Part shown: positions 27,267 to 39,466 of the stretch, piece after piece
How positions within the stretch are numbered: position 1 is the first letter of the stretch
How the letters are laid out: every line of letters begins with the position of its first letter
Source: Neodiprion pinetum
Lineage: Eukaryota; Arthropoda; Insecta; Hymenoptera; Diprionidae
Assembly: GCF_021155775.2 (NCBI RefSeq)
Contig: NC_060232.1
Span: forward strand, 25,985,922-26,049,921
Length of the DNA stretch: 64,000 nt
Direction: 5' to 3'
Position numbers and translations under genes: made by a program
The notes under the pieces: generated by a model
The model's database searches: none
Seen by the model: only the letters and a program-made list of their open reading frames with translations
Told to the model about the DNA's origin: nothing

Positions 27267-27677
27267 GCACCGAGAGAAATTTTTAGTTCCAGTTACCGCT
27301 CAGTTCTCAAATGTTTTCATTTTTTACCATAATCGAAAAATGTAGTTCTAGGTAGAAAATGAAAATTAGTGTTCTAGCTGTTACCGGAAAGTCTGGTATC
27401 CGTTACTCTATTCTTTCTCATTACGATCTCTGTTGCTATATTTTCTTGTAATTGTTGCGAAAATTTAATGCTTGTGCAACAATAAATTGACGTAAATGAC
27501 TTGTTTAGCTAAAAAAGTAGAGTAAACCTCACAAACCGATTATGCGTTGCAATAACCAAAATGATTACGCGTACCTCGTTTTTCGTAATTCCAACAATAT
27601 TCAAACAGTTTTTTTTAACGATACCCGTTTTACTGAATTTTTCTACCTACTACAAGAAATGAAATTTTTCTCAGTGC
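27267..27677. mobile_element. MITE-like element with GCACxGAGA termini
   Basis: The left terminus GCACCGAGAGAAATTTTTAG and the reverse complement of the right terminus, GCACTGAGAAAAATTTCATT, match over about 25 bases. Both ends also contain TAGGTAGAAAA-type words further in. The interior is AT-rich and non-coding. The size (about 410 bases) fits a non-autonomous DNA element; the family was not identified. Confidence 0.45.
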
Positions 27678-30600
27678 GAGCACACATCGACGGGTAAAAT
27701 AATTTCGCTAACATTTAGGTATACCTACCTACATCTCTTGACAGATTTTGGACTAAGGTGAACGCGTTCAGGGTGGTTAACAACTAGGTGGAGCTGTATA
27801 CACGCAATTGCAAATAAAAATTAGAAAACCCTGGCCTCGGCTCGGTAATTAAATCGAGTCCCCTGTAAATCGCGTACCAACGGTAGATGAAGGGAGGTAA
27901 AGTCGTCCGTAAATCACTGCTGGAAAACCACGGTCGTTTTCGAACCCTTCGCAGTTGAGCGTTAATTTTCCGCAAGGCGAGTGGAATGACGAAAAATCGC
28001 GGTGAATATATTTACACGGGAGTGCCGGCGGAGCGTAGGAAACGGGGGGCGGAGCTTCCGGAATTCGGCCAATGAAGGGCCGGTGGGTCGGGCCTTGGAA
28101 AGTACAGTCGGAAGCGCAAAGCGATACGCCGGACGATCGTAACCCGACAATTCTCACGTTCGGATTTTCATGGGGTTCAATTCCCGCCGATGCGATGTGA
28201 CATCGAACCGTACGACCCGCGAAGGCTGAATTCTCCTCGCGTGTCTCCGACTCCGTTCCCGGCCGCGACGTGTACTCGTCAATTATTGTAAGTACACCTA
28301 TCGTGCTTTATATATAGAGGACACGGATCTACGGACATGATGGAAGACTGGATATGTTCATTCCCTCGTCGTGTGCCGACGTAACTCCCGCCTCGCGTTA
28401 CCTCACCCAGCCAAGACGGCAGGCGCTTCATTTTCTAATGACGGGTAGTTAATTATGCATCGGCAAAGCCGCGTCCGAAAGAACGCGAGGACTTCCAGCC
28501 GCGTTAACGAGACGAGGTGACGGTGTTGTACGCGACGTCGGAGAATATCCAGCTTCGCATACTCGGATTGATTGCTGGCCGATCGCAAACGAGAATGGCG
28601 GATCGAGGTCGGTCGTCGGAAATACCGAATCACGGTTGTACCCTTGACAACTTACACCGATGCTATTTTTCGGAACGTTTGTAAAACCGGTTTACCGAAG
28701 AGCACTGCAGTTTCGTCGGTAATGATTTCTCGAATTGCAAGGTTGATTAATTGAAAGGTTGGTCGATTGGCGCGGAGTCCAAGTGCAGCTGAGTTCAACT
28801 CGAGAGATGGTAACAGCTTATTAACGGTTGTCCATATTCGTACGAGAAGAGGATGATGCCACTCAAACAATCACCTGCAACGAAACGGTAACTCTGTACG
28901 AGTATCCGATATTTCACTCCTTCGCCAATGTTAATTCTTCCTACTTTTTCACGAATTACAACGATTAAAACTGTCATTAATTCTGATCAACGATTATTCT
29001 TGAAGATTCAATACGAAAATCGGTTACTCTTTATGTGATAAAGAAATTTCTACCTACACGAGTAATAAATTAATCACGCCATATTTTCGTTTCCTACTCA
29101 CGCGAAATCATTCGTCATGAGTAAGCGGAGAGAATTGCATGAGGTAAGAAACGGGTAGGATTGCATTAAATGCGTATGGATACGTGCAGTCGAAGTGACC
29201 TTAATCACTCATATTAAACAATTAATTAACGACGTGAGCGTGGTATAATTGAAGCATAAGTCAAAGTGTTTGGGAATCGTGAGCGGAGATCGTGATCAGC
29301 ATGACGTGACCCGGTGTACTCGATGCTCGTCCATCATTCGGTCTTTGACAAGTTGTGGCAAATTTGAAGAATAGTATATTAAACGCGTGGTTCATAGTTT
29401 ATATTATTGTTGACAGGGTATCGGGTAATTGTTAATACCCAGAACTCGTCGTTGAACGATGTGGATTAATTTAAACGAGAGAAAGAAGCACCGCGCGGTA
29501 TCGAAAGGGTGAAGTGAAAGGGGAGCGGGTGGAAAATTTTTAAGAAAACGCGTAAAATTGAATTTCGTTTAAACCGTTTAATCCGAGCATCGAAGCGATC
29601 GGTAGATTGTTTAGTGTCTCTCTCCCCGCGGTTGTCCTTCCGTTTCTCTCCGTCCTCCTCGGTTCCCTCGACGCGTTTCGGTGGAATCATGCTAAACGAC
29701 GAGAGATCAAAGATGCCGCCCAGCATCCAGTGGCGGACCTATCATAATAATTTGGGAACTAGCGCCCTTTGTATCAGGATAGGAAAGCCGACAGCCTGAA
29801 AAGGCCTCTGGGCTACGGGGCGAGTCCGCCGAGTATACTAAATCCAGCCGAAAAGGACTCTAAAAAGATTTTTACTCATTTCGGACGCTTGCAGGCAGCA
29901 ACGCGCACGCTCAAAGCTGCAGACCCTGCGCAGATGCGTCTTCCGTCGACGCGCTTCGACCTTCAATAAAATAGTAGGTAGGTAGGTATCGTCTCAACTT
30001 AATTTGAGGCAGATGCCGAACATTTTCACACGCGTATACATATATTATGCATGTATATATATTATGTATACGTGTATACATACCCTTAAAGCACAATCAT
30101 TAGACATCCGAGTCTATGGGATTAATTTTAGATTATACACCCGTATTTTGCAGGTCAGTTCTTTTATCTCACCTTACGTTTCATCGTTATTACGAATTTA
30201 TTAATTACGATCACCGGTCATCTCGTGACTGAACACTGTGAAGGGTGGATATTTTTTTACCCCCGTACAACCTGTGCAGAGTCACGTAATCCGGAAATAT
30301 GAAAGGAAACGTCGGTAGATGCGCAGTTCGAACGTTCAAGTAACGTCGAATGTTTCTACGGGAGATGAGAATCTTAATTTTTTTGTCACGTGAAAAATTT
30401 TGAGAAGTCTTAAATCGTTTTGGACGTTTGCTTTATCGAAGCTTCATTATCCAAGAATTGTCAGGTGCCGCTTTAATTTTTCAACGTTTGAAAATTCCAG
30501 TCTAACAAATGCACGAATTTAACTCTTGCTCGATTAAGTTTTACGCAATTAAACGTTTCAATAGGTTAGCAAGGTTCGTTTTGAAATTTTTATCGATATT

Positions 30601-30989
30601 GTAAGTCGTTGAGATTGTATTTATAATCCAAGAACCAATTGACCAAGAATTTTGTCTTGACAGTTTTTTGTTTCTTACAGACAAATTGAATTTCCTTCGA
30701 TTAAATCCGTGCGCAAAAACTTATCGGAAACCTGATCGTTTCTTATATACGAGAAATAACCTGATAATCAATTTCTGATTGAAGTTGACACGCGAATTCG
30801 ACAATTGATTCTTTCCTCGCAAATTGGCATAAAATTGTTTGTTCGTCGATATTTTTGCGAGGGAAACTTGATCTTTTCCGAATTTAAAAAATTCCAACCC
30901 CGTGTAAAAGAGCCGAGTTTCGGTAGGTTTTTAAAGAGAAACGTAGAACGTACTAAATCGAAAAGCTCCTGTCGCACCATTTCGCTCCC
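27678..30989. other. non-coding region, no gene seen
   Basis: It includes a CpG-rich patch near 28000-28700 with short overlapping frames, and TA-rich palindromic DNA near 30030-30090. None of the frames shows a domain. Confidence 0.5.
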
Positions 30990-31450
30990 GGTTTCAGCAG
31001 CTTGACGTTAAGTACATCTCGTAAAAATTCCAATGGAACAGCGTCATTTTGCCGAGGGGTTGTTGGCGGCTCCGATTGGTGGGCCGTGCCTCCGTAGTAA
31101 ACGCCCACCAAGAGAGACCCTGCCCTCTATTAGGAGCTTTGATCTCTGCCGCCTCCCTCCCACATCGACTCCAAGTGGAAATACCGCCCGAGAACCTTCG
31201 AATCATTCGGAGTCCACTGGCTTTGAGCGCTGCACCAACGCACGAGGGCAGTGCCGCGTTTCCTTACGGTTAAACTCGTAGATCGACTCGAAAGTTGCGA
31301 CGTCGCGGGGCAAAAGTTTTTCGCGTTTCTACCCAGTCGTTGGGCCGATCGTCGAAATGGCTGCGAGGTTGAAGCATCGATGATTCCCCTCGAGGCTTAC
31401 GCGGCGTGTGAACGTAATGATAATAACGATAATAACGAATAAATCCGCCA
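30990..31450. other. CpG-rich upstream segment of the ladybird-like gene
   Basis: The base composition rises in G+C and CpG here, with an inverted CCAAT box in CCGATTGGTGGG near 31070. Short frames on both strands are Arg/Pro/Ser-rich with no recognisable domain, so I do not call them genes. Position and composition fit a proximal promoter region. Confidence 0.3.
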
Positions 31451-31567
31451 TGCGGGAACTCGAGATCGTTACTCGGTGAATCAGCGAGCTATACGTATAT
31501 GGTCTGTTAAAGTGTCAATGATCGAGATTCCGCTTAAACGCGACTCGACTTCGCACCGAGAACCGTG

Positions 31568-31745
31568 AATGTTTCAGTGATAGTCGTTGTCGATAATCGT
31601 GAACATTGCACGCCGGTTGACTGGGTGGGACGACTTTGACACGTACGTAGAAGCGAGTGTTGAATAGTCAGTGACGCATCGAGCCGGCGAAAGGTAAATT
31701 AGATCCGGCGAATAAACAGTGCTAGGTTAATCGACGTGTCAGTGT
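31568..31745 (+). promoter_or_regulatory. candidate TATA-less ladybird promoter with three Inr-like TCAGT sites
   Basis: Three copies of the arthropod initiator core TCAGT lie at 31574-31578, 31668-31672 and 31739-31743, all upstream of the ATG at 31886. An AGATC, which fits the DPE consensus RGWYV, begins about 32 bases after the second one, slightly off the ideal +28 spacing. TCAGT is short and occurs by chance, so the cluster is only suggestive. A CpG-rich segment lies just upstream. Confidence 0.3.
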
Positions 31746-31885
31746 GGTGAATTACCGCATAACTCGCATGACAGTGACCGCGGATGTAGATCCGTCGATC
31801 GATTAACTGTGTTTGGCAAACCGTTCCTCGCGAGGTAGAAGGAAAAAGGGAATATCGCTCGGGGCTCCGAAAATCGGAGGGTGGG
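31746..31885 (+). other. probable 5' untranslated region of the ladybird-like gene
   Basis: This stretch lies between the Inr-like cluster and the ATG. The reading frame upstream of the ATG closes at TAG 31787-31789, which fixes 31886 as the first usable Met in frame. The true cap site is unknown. Confidence 0.35.
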
Positions 31886-32864
31886 ATGTGCAGCACCGAG
31901 ATGACGGAGACGTGCACGATGTCACCGTCGACGATGACCTCCGGTGGACGCAAATCCGGGTGTCTCGGCTCTCCCGCGCACCGAAGAAGCCCCTCCCGGA
32001 GTCCGCCGAGGAGGGTCGAGGTCCAGGACGACGATGACGAGATCTCGGTCGGGTGTCCGAGTCCGTTGCCCCTCGTAGTCGCCGCTACGAACGAGGACGA
32101 GGAACGGTACAGCGCCTCGAGGGAGGACTACAGCGAACGGCTGAGCCCCAGGAGTTACCAGGACGAGATCGAGGACGACGAGAGATACTCGAGGGACGCG
32201 GACTACGGGATGTCGGCGAAAGCGAGACTCGCCGAGAGTCGCGTCCTCGAACGGGACGTGACGACGACGCTCAGGGATAACGACCGGATCGTTACCCCGA
32301 CGACGGGAGGGCCCGACGACTACTTCAAGCCTCTGAAGAAGCTGAAGATGGTACAGATTCAGCAGTCCGACGAGGAGGACGAACGGGAACGGGACGCCAA
32401 CGAACGCGGGGTCAAGTCCTTCAGCATCCTGGACATCCTGTCGCATCGACCCAAGGCGAAAATCGTCAGGCCGTGGGACACGGTCGAGTCGAATCACTCC
32501 CACCTCGGCCACCATCACCACCATCATCACTCCGGACCCAGAGATCTCTCCCTCGTCGGAATGTCCCTCGCGTCGATGTCCGGATCCATGAGCGAACCTC
32601 CGCTGAGTAGCTCCTCGTCATCCGGCAGGAGCTCCGTTTCAGATTCCGGAAGTCCGGATCCTCTCACCCACCATCATCACGCCCTCCACCACGGCATGCA
32701 TCCCGGGCTTCACCACCACATGCAACAGTTTAAGAGGAAAATCCCACAGCAGCACAACTCCCAGGGTGGTCAGAACAGCAAACGGAGTCCCGGTCAAGGG
32801 AGTCCTTTGGACGCCCTCTTTCAAATGACGAGCAAAACTTTCGACGCCGGCGAGCACAGTCAAG
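31886..32864 (+). CDS. lb (lbe/lbl-like): ladybird/Lbx-type homeobox transcription factor, first coding exon (partial)
   Basis: This exon encodes the N-terminal part of a probable nuclear homeodomain repressor; in flies and vertebrates ladybird/Lbx proteins specify muscle, heart and neural cell identities. The ATG at 31886 is the first Met after an in-frame TAG at 31787. Visible in order are an acidic and Arg/Ser-rich N-terminus (residues about 30-175), a basic patch KPLKKLKM (about 148-155), an Engrailed-homology-1 motif FSILDIL (179-185) that recruits Groucho in this family, a seven-His run near 209, a Ser run, more His clusters, and SPLDALFQMTSKTF (306-319). The last block resembles the Lbx segment SPL-AL---SKTF that precedes the homeodomain. 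Unspliced, the frame stops at TAG 32870-32872 with no homeodomain. The donor CAAG|GTGATT at 32864/32865 would leave a phase-1 intron. Other NK-cluster proteins share EH1 motifs, but the C-terminal block favours ladybird. The family call rests on remembered motifs, not on a search. Confidence 0.72.
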
Positions 32865-32870
32865 GTGATT
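32865..32870 (+). other. splice donor of ladybird exon 1
   Basis: The sequence CAAG|GTGATT sits two codons before the in-frame TAG. Splicing here would remove that stop and leave a phase-1 intron. A homeobox protein ending without its homeodomain would be odd, so a splice near this point is expected. The nearby CA|GTCAAG is a weaker candidate in the same phase. Confidence 0.6.
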
Positions 32871-33810
32871 AGACATTTTCGTTCCGTTCTACTTTTCATT
32901 CAAGGAAAATTCAGGCCCGCCTTTCAGCGATCGGAAAGTGAGATTTTATCGAAGCCGAGGTCACACCAGCGGCTCGCGACACTTCTCAGAGTCACCGGTT
33001 GACTTGTGCTTGGTGTAGAAAATGAAATTGAGGGAATGAGAAATAAGAAAAAAAAAAAATGAAAACAAAAAACGGAATCCGTTGTGTACTTTTTAGTTTG
33101 GTTTAGCGATCGGATATACATTTTTCTCGGAACGGAACCGACTGACGTCAGGCCTCCGAGCGTTGTACCGCCCAAGTAAATACCAGTCGATTTTACTAGC
33201 GAAGAAATAGCACGTTTTCGCAAAATGAAAGAGACGTCGTAAACCAATTTGCCGCTCGGGCCCCCTTCTAATAAACAATGAATGATCACGAGGTTCTCAG
33301 GTTCACAGTTCCTTAAGAGCAGTAAAATTTTATTTTCACAGCGATCGTAATGGGGCTTTAGTAATTTTAATCCCGCTTTTAGATAATTTACCATTAGACC
33401 GATGCACCGACCAGTGCCCTCTTGCAGAGAACTGGATTTTACGATCTTTGCACCTCGACAAACACGAGCTGCAGATCGAGGCTCGAGACCCTCGTTCTGT
33501 GCATCGTAGGATTAAGAAAACGGTGTTTTTTTCAAAACGAAACGGTAAAGTTTTGTCGGCGAGTGCGAACTGAGCGGTTGATTTTTAAAGTGCCGATGGA
33601 CTCGGCATTCCCGATCCTCGCTTTGTTATCTCTGCACCTCGACGTTGCAAGTCCGGGAGAAAGACAGAGCCGAGCGTATATTCCTCGGTTTGCCTCCAGG
33701 GTCGGCAATTTAACATCACGCCAATTTTTCCCATTTACTCGCGAATTTTATCACGTCCTGTTTACTCTGCAAAGTGGCGCTTGCCTTTGGCGTACGTCCG
33801 TTGGTTCCAG

Positions 33811-33897
33811 GTATCCACCTATCTTGCACCTTCGGTGCACCAGCAGCACCAACAGCAGCAGCAGCAAAACCACCAACAGCACCATTGCCAACAAGAA
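33811..33897 (+). other. CAG/CAC trinucleotide tract framed by splice-like signals
   Basis: A tract of CAG, CAC and CAA codons is preceded by TTCCAG (acceptor-like, ending 33810) and followed by GTGAGA (donor-like, from 33898). The 87 bases could encode a Gln/His-rich peptide in the phase-0 frame. That does not match the phase-1 donor of exon 1; in the matching phase it would read Ala/Pro-rich. It could be an alternative exon or just a trinucleotide repeat in the intron. Confidence 0.25.
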
Positions 33898-35347
33898 GTG
33901 AGACTCCCCTTTCAATTCAATGGGAAATGCGCAAGACGGACGTAACGTACGCACGCGGATCGCGGGTTTTTGTTGGCATGAAAGAAAGGCGAATTTTCAT
34001 TGTTACCACATTTCACAGACTGCTACTGCTTGTGCCGTTGCCGTCGGAAGTGAACCGAAGTGCAGTGGAGTCGGTAGGTGGGTTTCAAGGTGTTGCGTGC
34101 CGAGTCGGGTTCCTGCCCACGTATGCAAATTAGGCGACATATGCTGATAATAATGAATTGCCCTTAGGCACGTCCGTCATAAGCTGGGTACCGCACCGTT
34201 TACGCGTAACACACGCGTACTCCGCCTCGTAAACGTAGGTATCCCTGTCCCTTTCTTCCCCACCCCATTTGCTCCGATGCGGTAGTCTTGCGTAGGCCTA
34301 AAATTCGGTTCACTCCGCACTTCCCTCGAACGGTTGCTCTCCACTTCGTTGTTCTCATGTACACACATCGCATCTCTTAGCGGCCTCTCCTTTCAACGAC
34401 TCATTCTTCTCCCCCCTTCGCCGCTAGTCGCGATATATTCTCAGCTCGTCGAATACTCCCCGATTCCAAATTGATCCACGTCCCTCTACCCTTCTCGCGA
34501 GTTATTTGACAGACATACTTTCGTTCTTTAACCCACCCTGATAGCTGTACGGCGGGACGAAGTATCGGTGGAAAAAAGTGATAACCAACGCTTAAGATTG
34601 CGGCATCGGCGATCGGTAAGCACGTGATTGAGCGCGCCGCTTCGTCCCGGTATCCGACATAAATTACGAATTACATTAAATCGTATTGTCCGGTGGATCG
34701 AGTAATGTTATTGGAAGCCTACGTGCCCCATCGGACGAAGGATCCACGCATATAGACTCGGCGCTCCGTTCACCCTTTCGCTCCCAGGATTCAAATTAGA
34801 TTATGGGATGCCCGATGCGCAGGGGCCAGCACGGTAGCCTCACGCCTCTGCAATTTACTTCTGATTATTATGGTATCTATACTTACGCCGGACGGCATTC
34901 TTATCCGGTGCCGGTGCACCGCTCCTACACAATTCTGTGTCTTCTCTGTCCCTATCGAACCTGGTGAACTCTCCCTCATCGCATACCGGTCCGAGGATAT
35001 CGATTTGCGGACATCGATTCATCCGCCGACTAACATAGCCAGACAAAGGAGTCCGTTTTGAAATATAAACCCTTGTATTCGCGGGTAAATACGTGGAATA
35101 ATAATTATTTCCTTAAAAAATTTATGGTAGCAACTTGTCGCGTCGTTCGTTACATCGCGAAATACAACGTTTGTTACAGCCCGTCGTGTTCTGTTCGAGG
35201 ATATTCTAACCATTGGCCCGGTACCTAATTCGTTTCCATTCATCCGTAGTTTATTCGCTTCACAAACGGCTCTCCTGCAACGAAAGACAGAAAGAGAGAG
35301 TGCTACTGAAGAAATCTCAAAGCAAGAAAACACGGCAAAGTTACGCC

Positions 35348-35370
35348 GGTTGACAAAAATTTTAGTACCT
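35348..35370 (+). repeat. solo copy of the 49.3-kb element terminus
   Basis: GGTTGACAAAAATTTTAGTA followed by CC matches GGTTGGTAAAAAATTTTAGT with CC at 49307-49328 closely. No opposite end lies within several hundred bases, so it may be a truncated copy or a chance match. Confidence 0.3.
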
Positions 35371-36450
35371 CTTTTATGTCGAGATTTTCTCTTCTATTCT
35401 CTTCCGAGGAGATTCTATTCATCTCCCCTTACCGTTTTTACCTTTCTTTTGAGAAAATTGATTGCTCTCACATTATCTGCACGGATCACGTTACGGAATC
35501 TGAATTGTTCCGGGAAAGTATAGCCGTTCGTGGATGTAGTATTTTGTATGCGAACTCGGCCGTTCGTTCTTTAATCTTTGGCTTACCTGATTTATTCCAA
35601 GAGTTACATCCGTGTGCAATGACATGGCAGGAAAGAAATTATTTGCTACTTTATATTTTCCCTAAGCACTACAAACATGAAATTTACATTTTCATGTAGA
35701 AACAGTTGACAACGATTACGAAACATCTGAAATGAAAAGAGTTTATGATATTTTCGAGTCTTCGAACAAACAACACACATAAATCCTGTTACTCTTCTTT
35801 CTGTAGTTATACCTACTCACGCAAATGATCAGGAAATATGTATCTTTGACATAATTTTTTGATCCTACAATTCAGTACATCTTTTACATTTGTAGAGAGT
35901 AAATTTTCTGCCATTGTTCAAATATGATGTTGTCAATAGTGGTATTTCAGGTGAAAAAACTTGGAGAAATTATCGACAAAGTTCTTGCCAAAAATGAAAC
36001 GGAGTATTTTCAACTTCAATTAATGGTCTCTGTCAACTTGAAGATTCGGAAATCTAATTATAAAACTCGTTTTCAACCTTTTCGATATTCAGTATTTTTT
36101 CACGATGAATTTAAAATATTCGAAGCCTACAAAAAAATGTCTAAAAAAAAAAAAACGTTTCCCTTTTATTCAGGATGGTGATAAGAGTGATGAATCGTGT
36201 ATCACGGAAAAAAAATTTTCAATGCATTGAAGAGTAAATGAAGTTATGGCGAGTATGAAAAAAAAAAAAAAATATTAAAAAACTTCTTCAGGAAATAGTG
36301 GCTGAGTTAATATGAAATTGCGAAATACTTGACCGTGTATGAAAGCGGAATGAGGGGCCAAAAATGACATGAATTACGAAAGCACTCGAGCGACCGAAGG
36401 AGCCACCAGCAAGACAAATGCCAACCGCTCCTTAATCCCTTTTAGTGCCA

Positions 36451-36476
36451 GGCCCTCCCTGCACTTCGGAGGGCCG
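36451..36476. other. GC-rich hairpin GGCCCTCC/GGAGGGCC
   Basis: A perfect 8-bp stem with a 9-base loop is set in otherwise unstructured DNA about 75 bases before a long CT tract. It is too short for a microRNA precursor. Confidence 0.6.
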
Positions 36477-36546
36477 CTGCTTCTTCTTCCTATGTTGTGA
36501 CAGTTTGCCGCCCAAACAAAACACCAACGTGATCCGCCCTACTACC

Positions 36547-36549
<3 letters not shown>

Positions 36550-36623
<74 letters not shown>

Positions 36624-36640
36624 TCTCTCCCTCTCTCTCG
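36550..36640. repeat. long (CT)n / (GA)n microsatellite
   Basis: About 45 CT units with two short interruptions. It generates long Ser/Leu and Arg/Glu frames that are not genes. GAGA-type tracts of this length bind GAGA factor in flies. Confidence 0.95.
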
Positions 36641-37991
36641 CTTTTTCCCTTCTTTTATTTTACGACGATCCCCCGCTGTTTTGGGACTTGGGTTGTTTTT
36701 CAACAAACAAGTGCGATCCTTGCGTACTTCTTTTATACGATGCCATGTGTCTCTCAATGGGGACGCACGGGCTTGGTCAGTTTCAAAAAGAGTCCAATTT
36801 CGGGCCCACCACGACGCAAGGATTGTTAACATGAGACGTGAATATTGGTTAGGGAACCCCTAGGCTTCAATGGTGTTGAAATTAACGAATCTTCGAAACG
36901 CCATTCATTTAGGACTAGAAAACTCCGAAACTTGTCCGTTCCTACGTATAAGTTGATGAAAATTTAATCTGTTCGTAAGAATATTTAGAACTAAGTATCG
37001 GTCCAAGTACGGTTCATTCACCGTATTCGCAGTGATGTAATTTGAATAACGTATTAAGCGTTTCAACAGAAAGTAACTACTGCATTTATCTGAAGTGTGG
37101 GCAAAAAGTGATTTCTGCATAACGAGATCAGCCACTACAGAAAAAATATCCTCATACTAGATCTGCCAATAATCAAGTTCAAGTCCTAAAAAATCTATGA
37201 TCCATATTTTCTTTAACACGAATTCTTACGACAGGTAGTAAAATGACTCCGTTTTGTTAATTGTACTTAGCACCAAAGCACGGCCCATGTACCTAAAACC
37301 GATCGACTGTAAAGTTTGTACACGTTTGTAACCTATTTTATTTTGGACTATAAAAACTAATGACCGAAGGTTCGTCGAACTTCACTCCGACCTTATTCCA
37401 CCCACCGGGACTTACGGTGGGTTTTCTTGCAGTTTGAATTGCCAAGCACAGCTGATGCCAAGGCGATCGAACCGCGGCCGTGTGACCTCAAGTTCGACCA
37501 ATGTAGAAAAACTAAATACCGTCTAATCCTCGAGTATCGCGTAAATAGTCTTTTGTCTCGCCTGGCCACATTCCGCTATACGCTTTACCGCAAACGCTTT
37601 ACTCATTTTTTGCGCAATACATTGCGATCTACTCCGGTGTAAACAGATTTGTTCTTCCTTTCTCATTCACATTTTCGAACCAAAGCACGTTCGCTATGTG
37701 CGAAAAGTCGTAAATGTGAAGGGTTGTCGCGATTAAGGGCGCAGCTGGTTTCATCCCGGACTGACGAATCGACGTTCGTATTCGGTAAGGTTGCTGCAAT
37801 ATAATCGACAAAAACAAAAGCCCAGCTAAACGTACCGCGACAAACTCGATTATTTTTAATTGCTCGAGTTATATTGAATTTTTCACGTTCCAAAGACGGT
37901 TCGGTTCGATCCTGACAGCATTATAAACGTATGACCATAACGGCTTAAACGCCGTGTGGATGAGATGAAATAAAAATGCAGCAATGCCGTG

Positions 37992-38032
37992 CCTCTCTGT
38001 CTCTCTCTCTCTCTCTCTTTCTCCTCTCTCTT
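37992..38032. repeat. (CT)n microsatellite
   Basis: An imperfect CT tract of about 40 bases. Confidence 0.9.
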
Positions 38033-39441
38033 CACTTCCAGTGTTATACATACGTAAAAATACCTGTAGAAACGGATCTTGTACCCATACAGCCTCGCCG
38101 GTTATTCATGGAACCCAACACCCAGAGATGGGAATCTTCCGTCTGGGCTTCGATATCTTCGGGGCGTGCCTAATGCACCGTAAAACAACGACAGTAGCTC
38201 ATCAGACGTCGCCGTCCGAAGCATATAAGCTGCAGCTTCTTGTCTTGCGCGAATATAATTATCCCCGCGTATATGGATATTGCAGTGACATCTCTGCGCG
38301 AATACTTGACGCGTCGATAAGCTTCGGTCCACCGTTTTACATAAATTTATCAGGTGGATTGACGACTGCCGATGGAATTCTCCGGCTCTCTTTATACTTA
38401 GAATCGATTAGATCGATCCGTTGAAAACAAATATGTTTGCTCGATCAACGTCGGTTGAGGCTAACCAAAGATCGTTATTCAAATAGATTCGGAAGTCGTT
38501 TTTAAAAAAGTTGAGGTAAACTCACGCGTCGAATCACAAAGACGAGTCTACGTTCGATTTGAAAAACGTTCGCGAGTCGAGGTACCAAAATCTTTCGTGG
38601 ATTACCGGATTCGGGGTGTAAAAAATGAGAAATAACGAAAGCGCGAGTTAAATAGAACATCAAAAAGCGCACGAATTCAGAATTTAGCATCCGAAAGATG
38701 CGTACCAAATTTGGGCTACTTTGGCTTACTCAACAAGTTCGGTAATCGAGGAAATCGTAAGTTATGCTACGAATATAAATTACTGCTCAGCTTCTACATG
38801 CTATCGTTAACCAAAACTTTGTCACGAGCAGGTGGGCATTCCATTTTTGATGAAAATACACTTTGAACAAAAAACTGATAAGTCAGCAATGATCCATGAT
38901 CGATCGAAATGTGTGCGAAGTAGACTTACACGCACCTACGCTAAGTTCACTCCCATCCAATTAGGGCTAATCGAAAAGTCGAATCGCAGTATCTGAGGTC
39001 AATTTAGACCCCTGCAGTTCGCGTCTCGACTATACAAGAGAAGATCGACTGAAATTCTGTCATCCGGCCGATCGTCCCCCAGCAGTAGAATAATCTGGGT
39101 TAAATTTATTTCTATTTGTTGTCAAGGGTTTCCCATGATCCCTTCCCCACAGAGGTGGAGCATTTGTCGACGGCGTCAACGTTAGTCAATTGTCACGTGG
39201 CCCCCGAAGGGATGCTGTGTTTGGTGCCGCTGGCGGTAAGGGGGGAAGCTCGGGGAGAGAGAGGGAATGATTGGACGGACCGTGAGATAAAGTGAGACGA
39301 ATTACTCTCATAAATCTCGGCCCCATGTCCAATATAAATCCACGCGGTGGCTGAGACATAAATACGACTTAGTGCCCACGATTTGCAACTAATTGAGAAT
39401 TATTTCGCGCAATATAACCTACTGCTTCTATGTCTAGTGAA

Positions 39442-39466
39442 TGAGAGAGAGAGAGAAAGAGAGCGA
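39442..39466. repeat. (GA)n tract
   Basis: About ten GA units with small interruptions. Confidence 0.85.

Larger units (their letters stand above)
32900..36440. other. proximal intron DNA, no gene seen
   Basis: Apart from the CAG/CAC tract there are only short frames and poly-A runs near 33049, 36147 and 36258. A 23-base segment at 35348-35370 resembles the end of the inverted-repeat element at 49287-49494. Confidence 0.5.

Noticed and set aside
28172..28186. GGGGTTCAATTCCC, resembling a tRNA T arm
   Set aside because: No acceptor stem, D arm or A box is found at the needed distance.
29730..29830. CAGTGGCGGACC start and GAGTCCGCCGAG end, like hAT termini
   Set aside because: The ends match only partly and no 8-base target-site duplication is present.
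31922..32530. 202-codon minus frame opposite the ladybird exon
   Set aside because: It is a shadow of the GC-rich coding exon; its translation is Val/Arg-rich without a domain.
36445..36834. 129-codon + frame and 96-codon minus frame
   Set aside because: Both are kept open by the (CT)n repeat and encode Ser/Leu or Arg/Glu runs.
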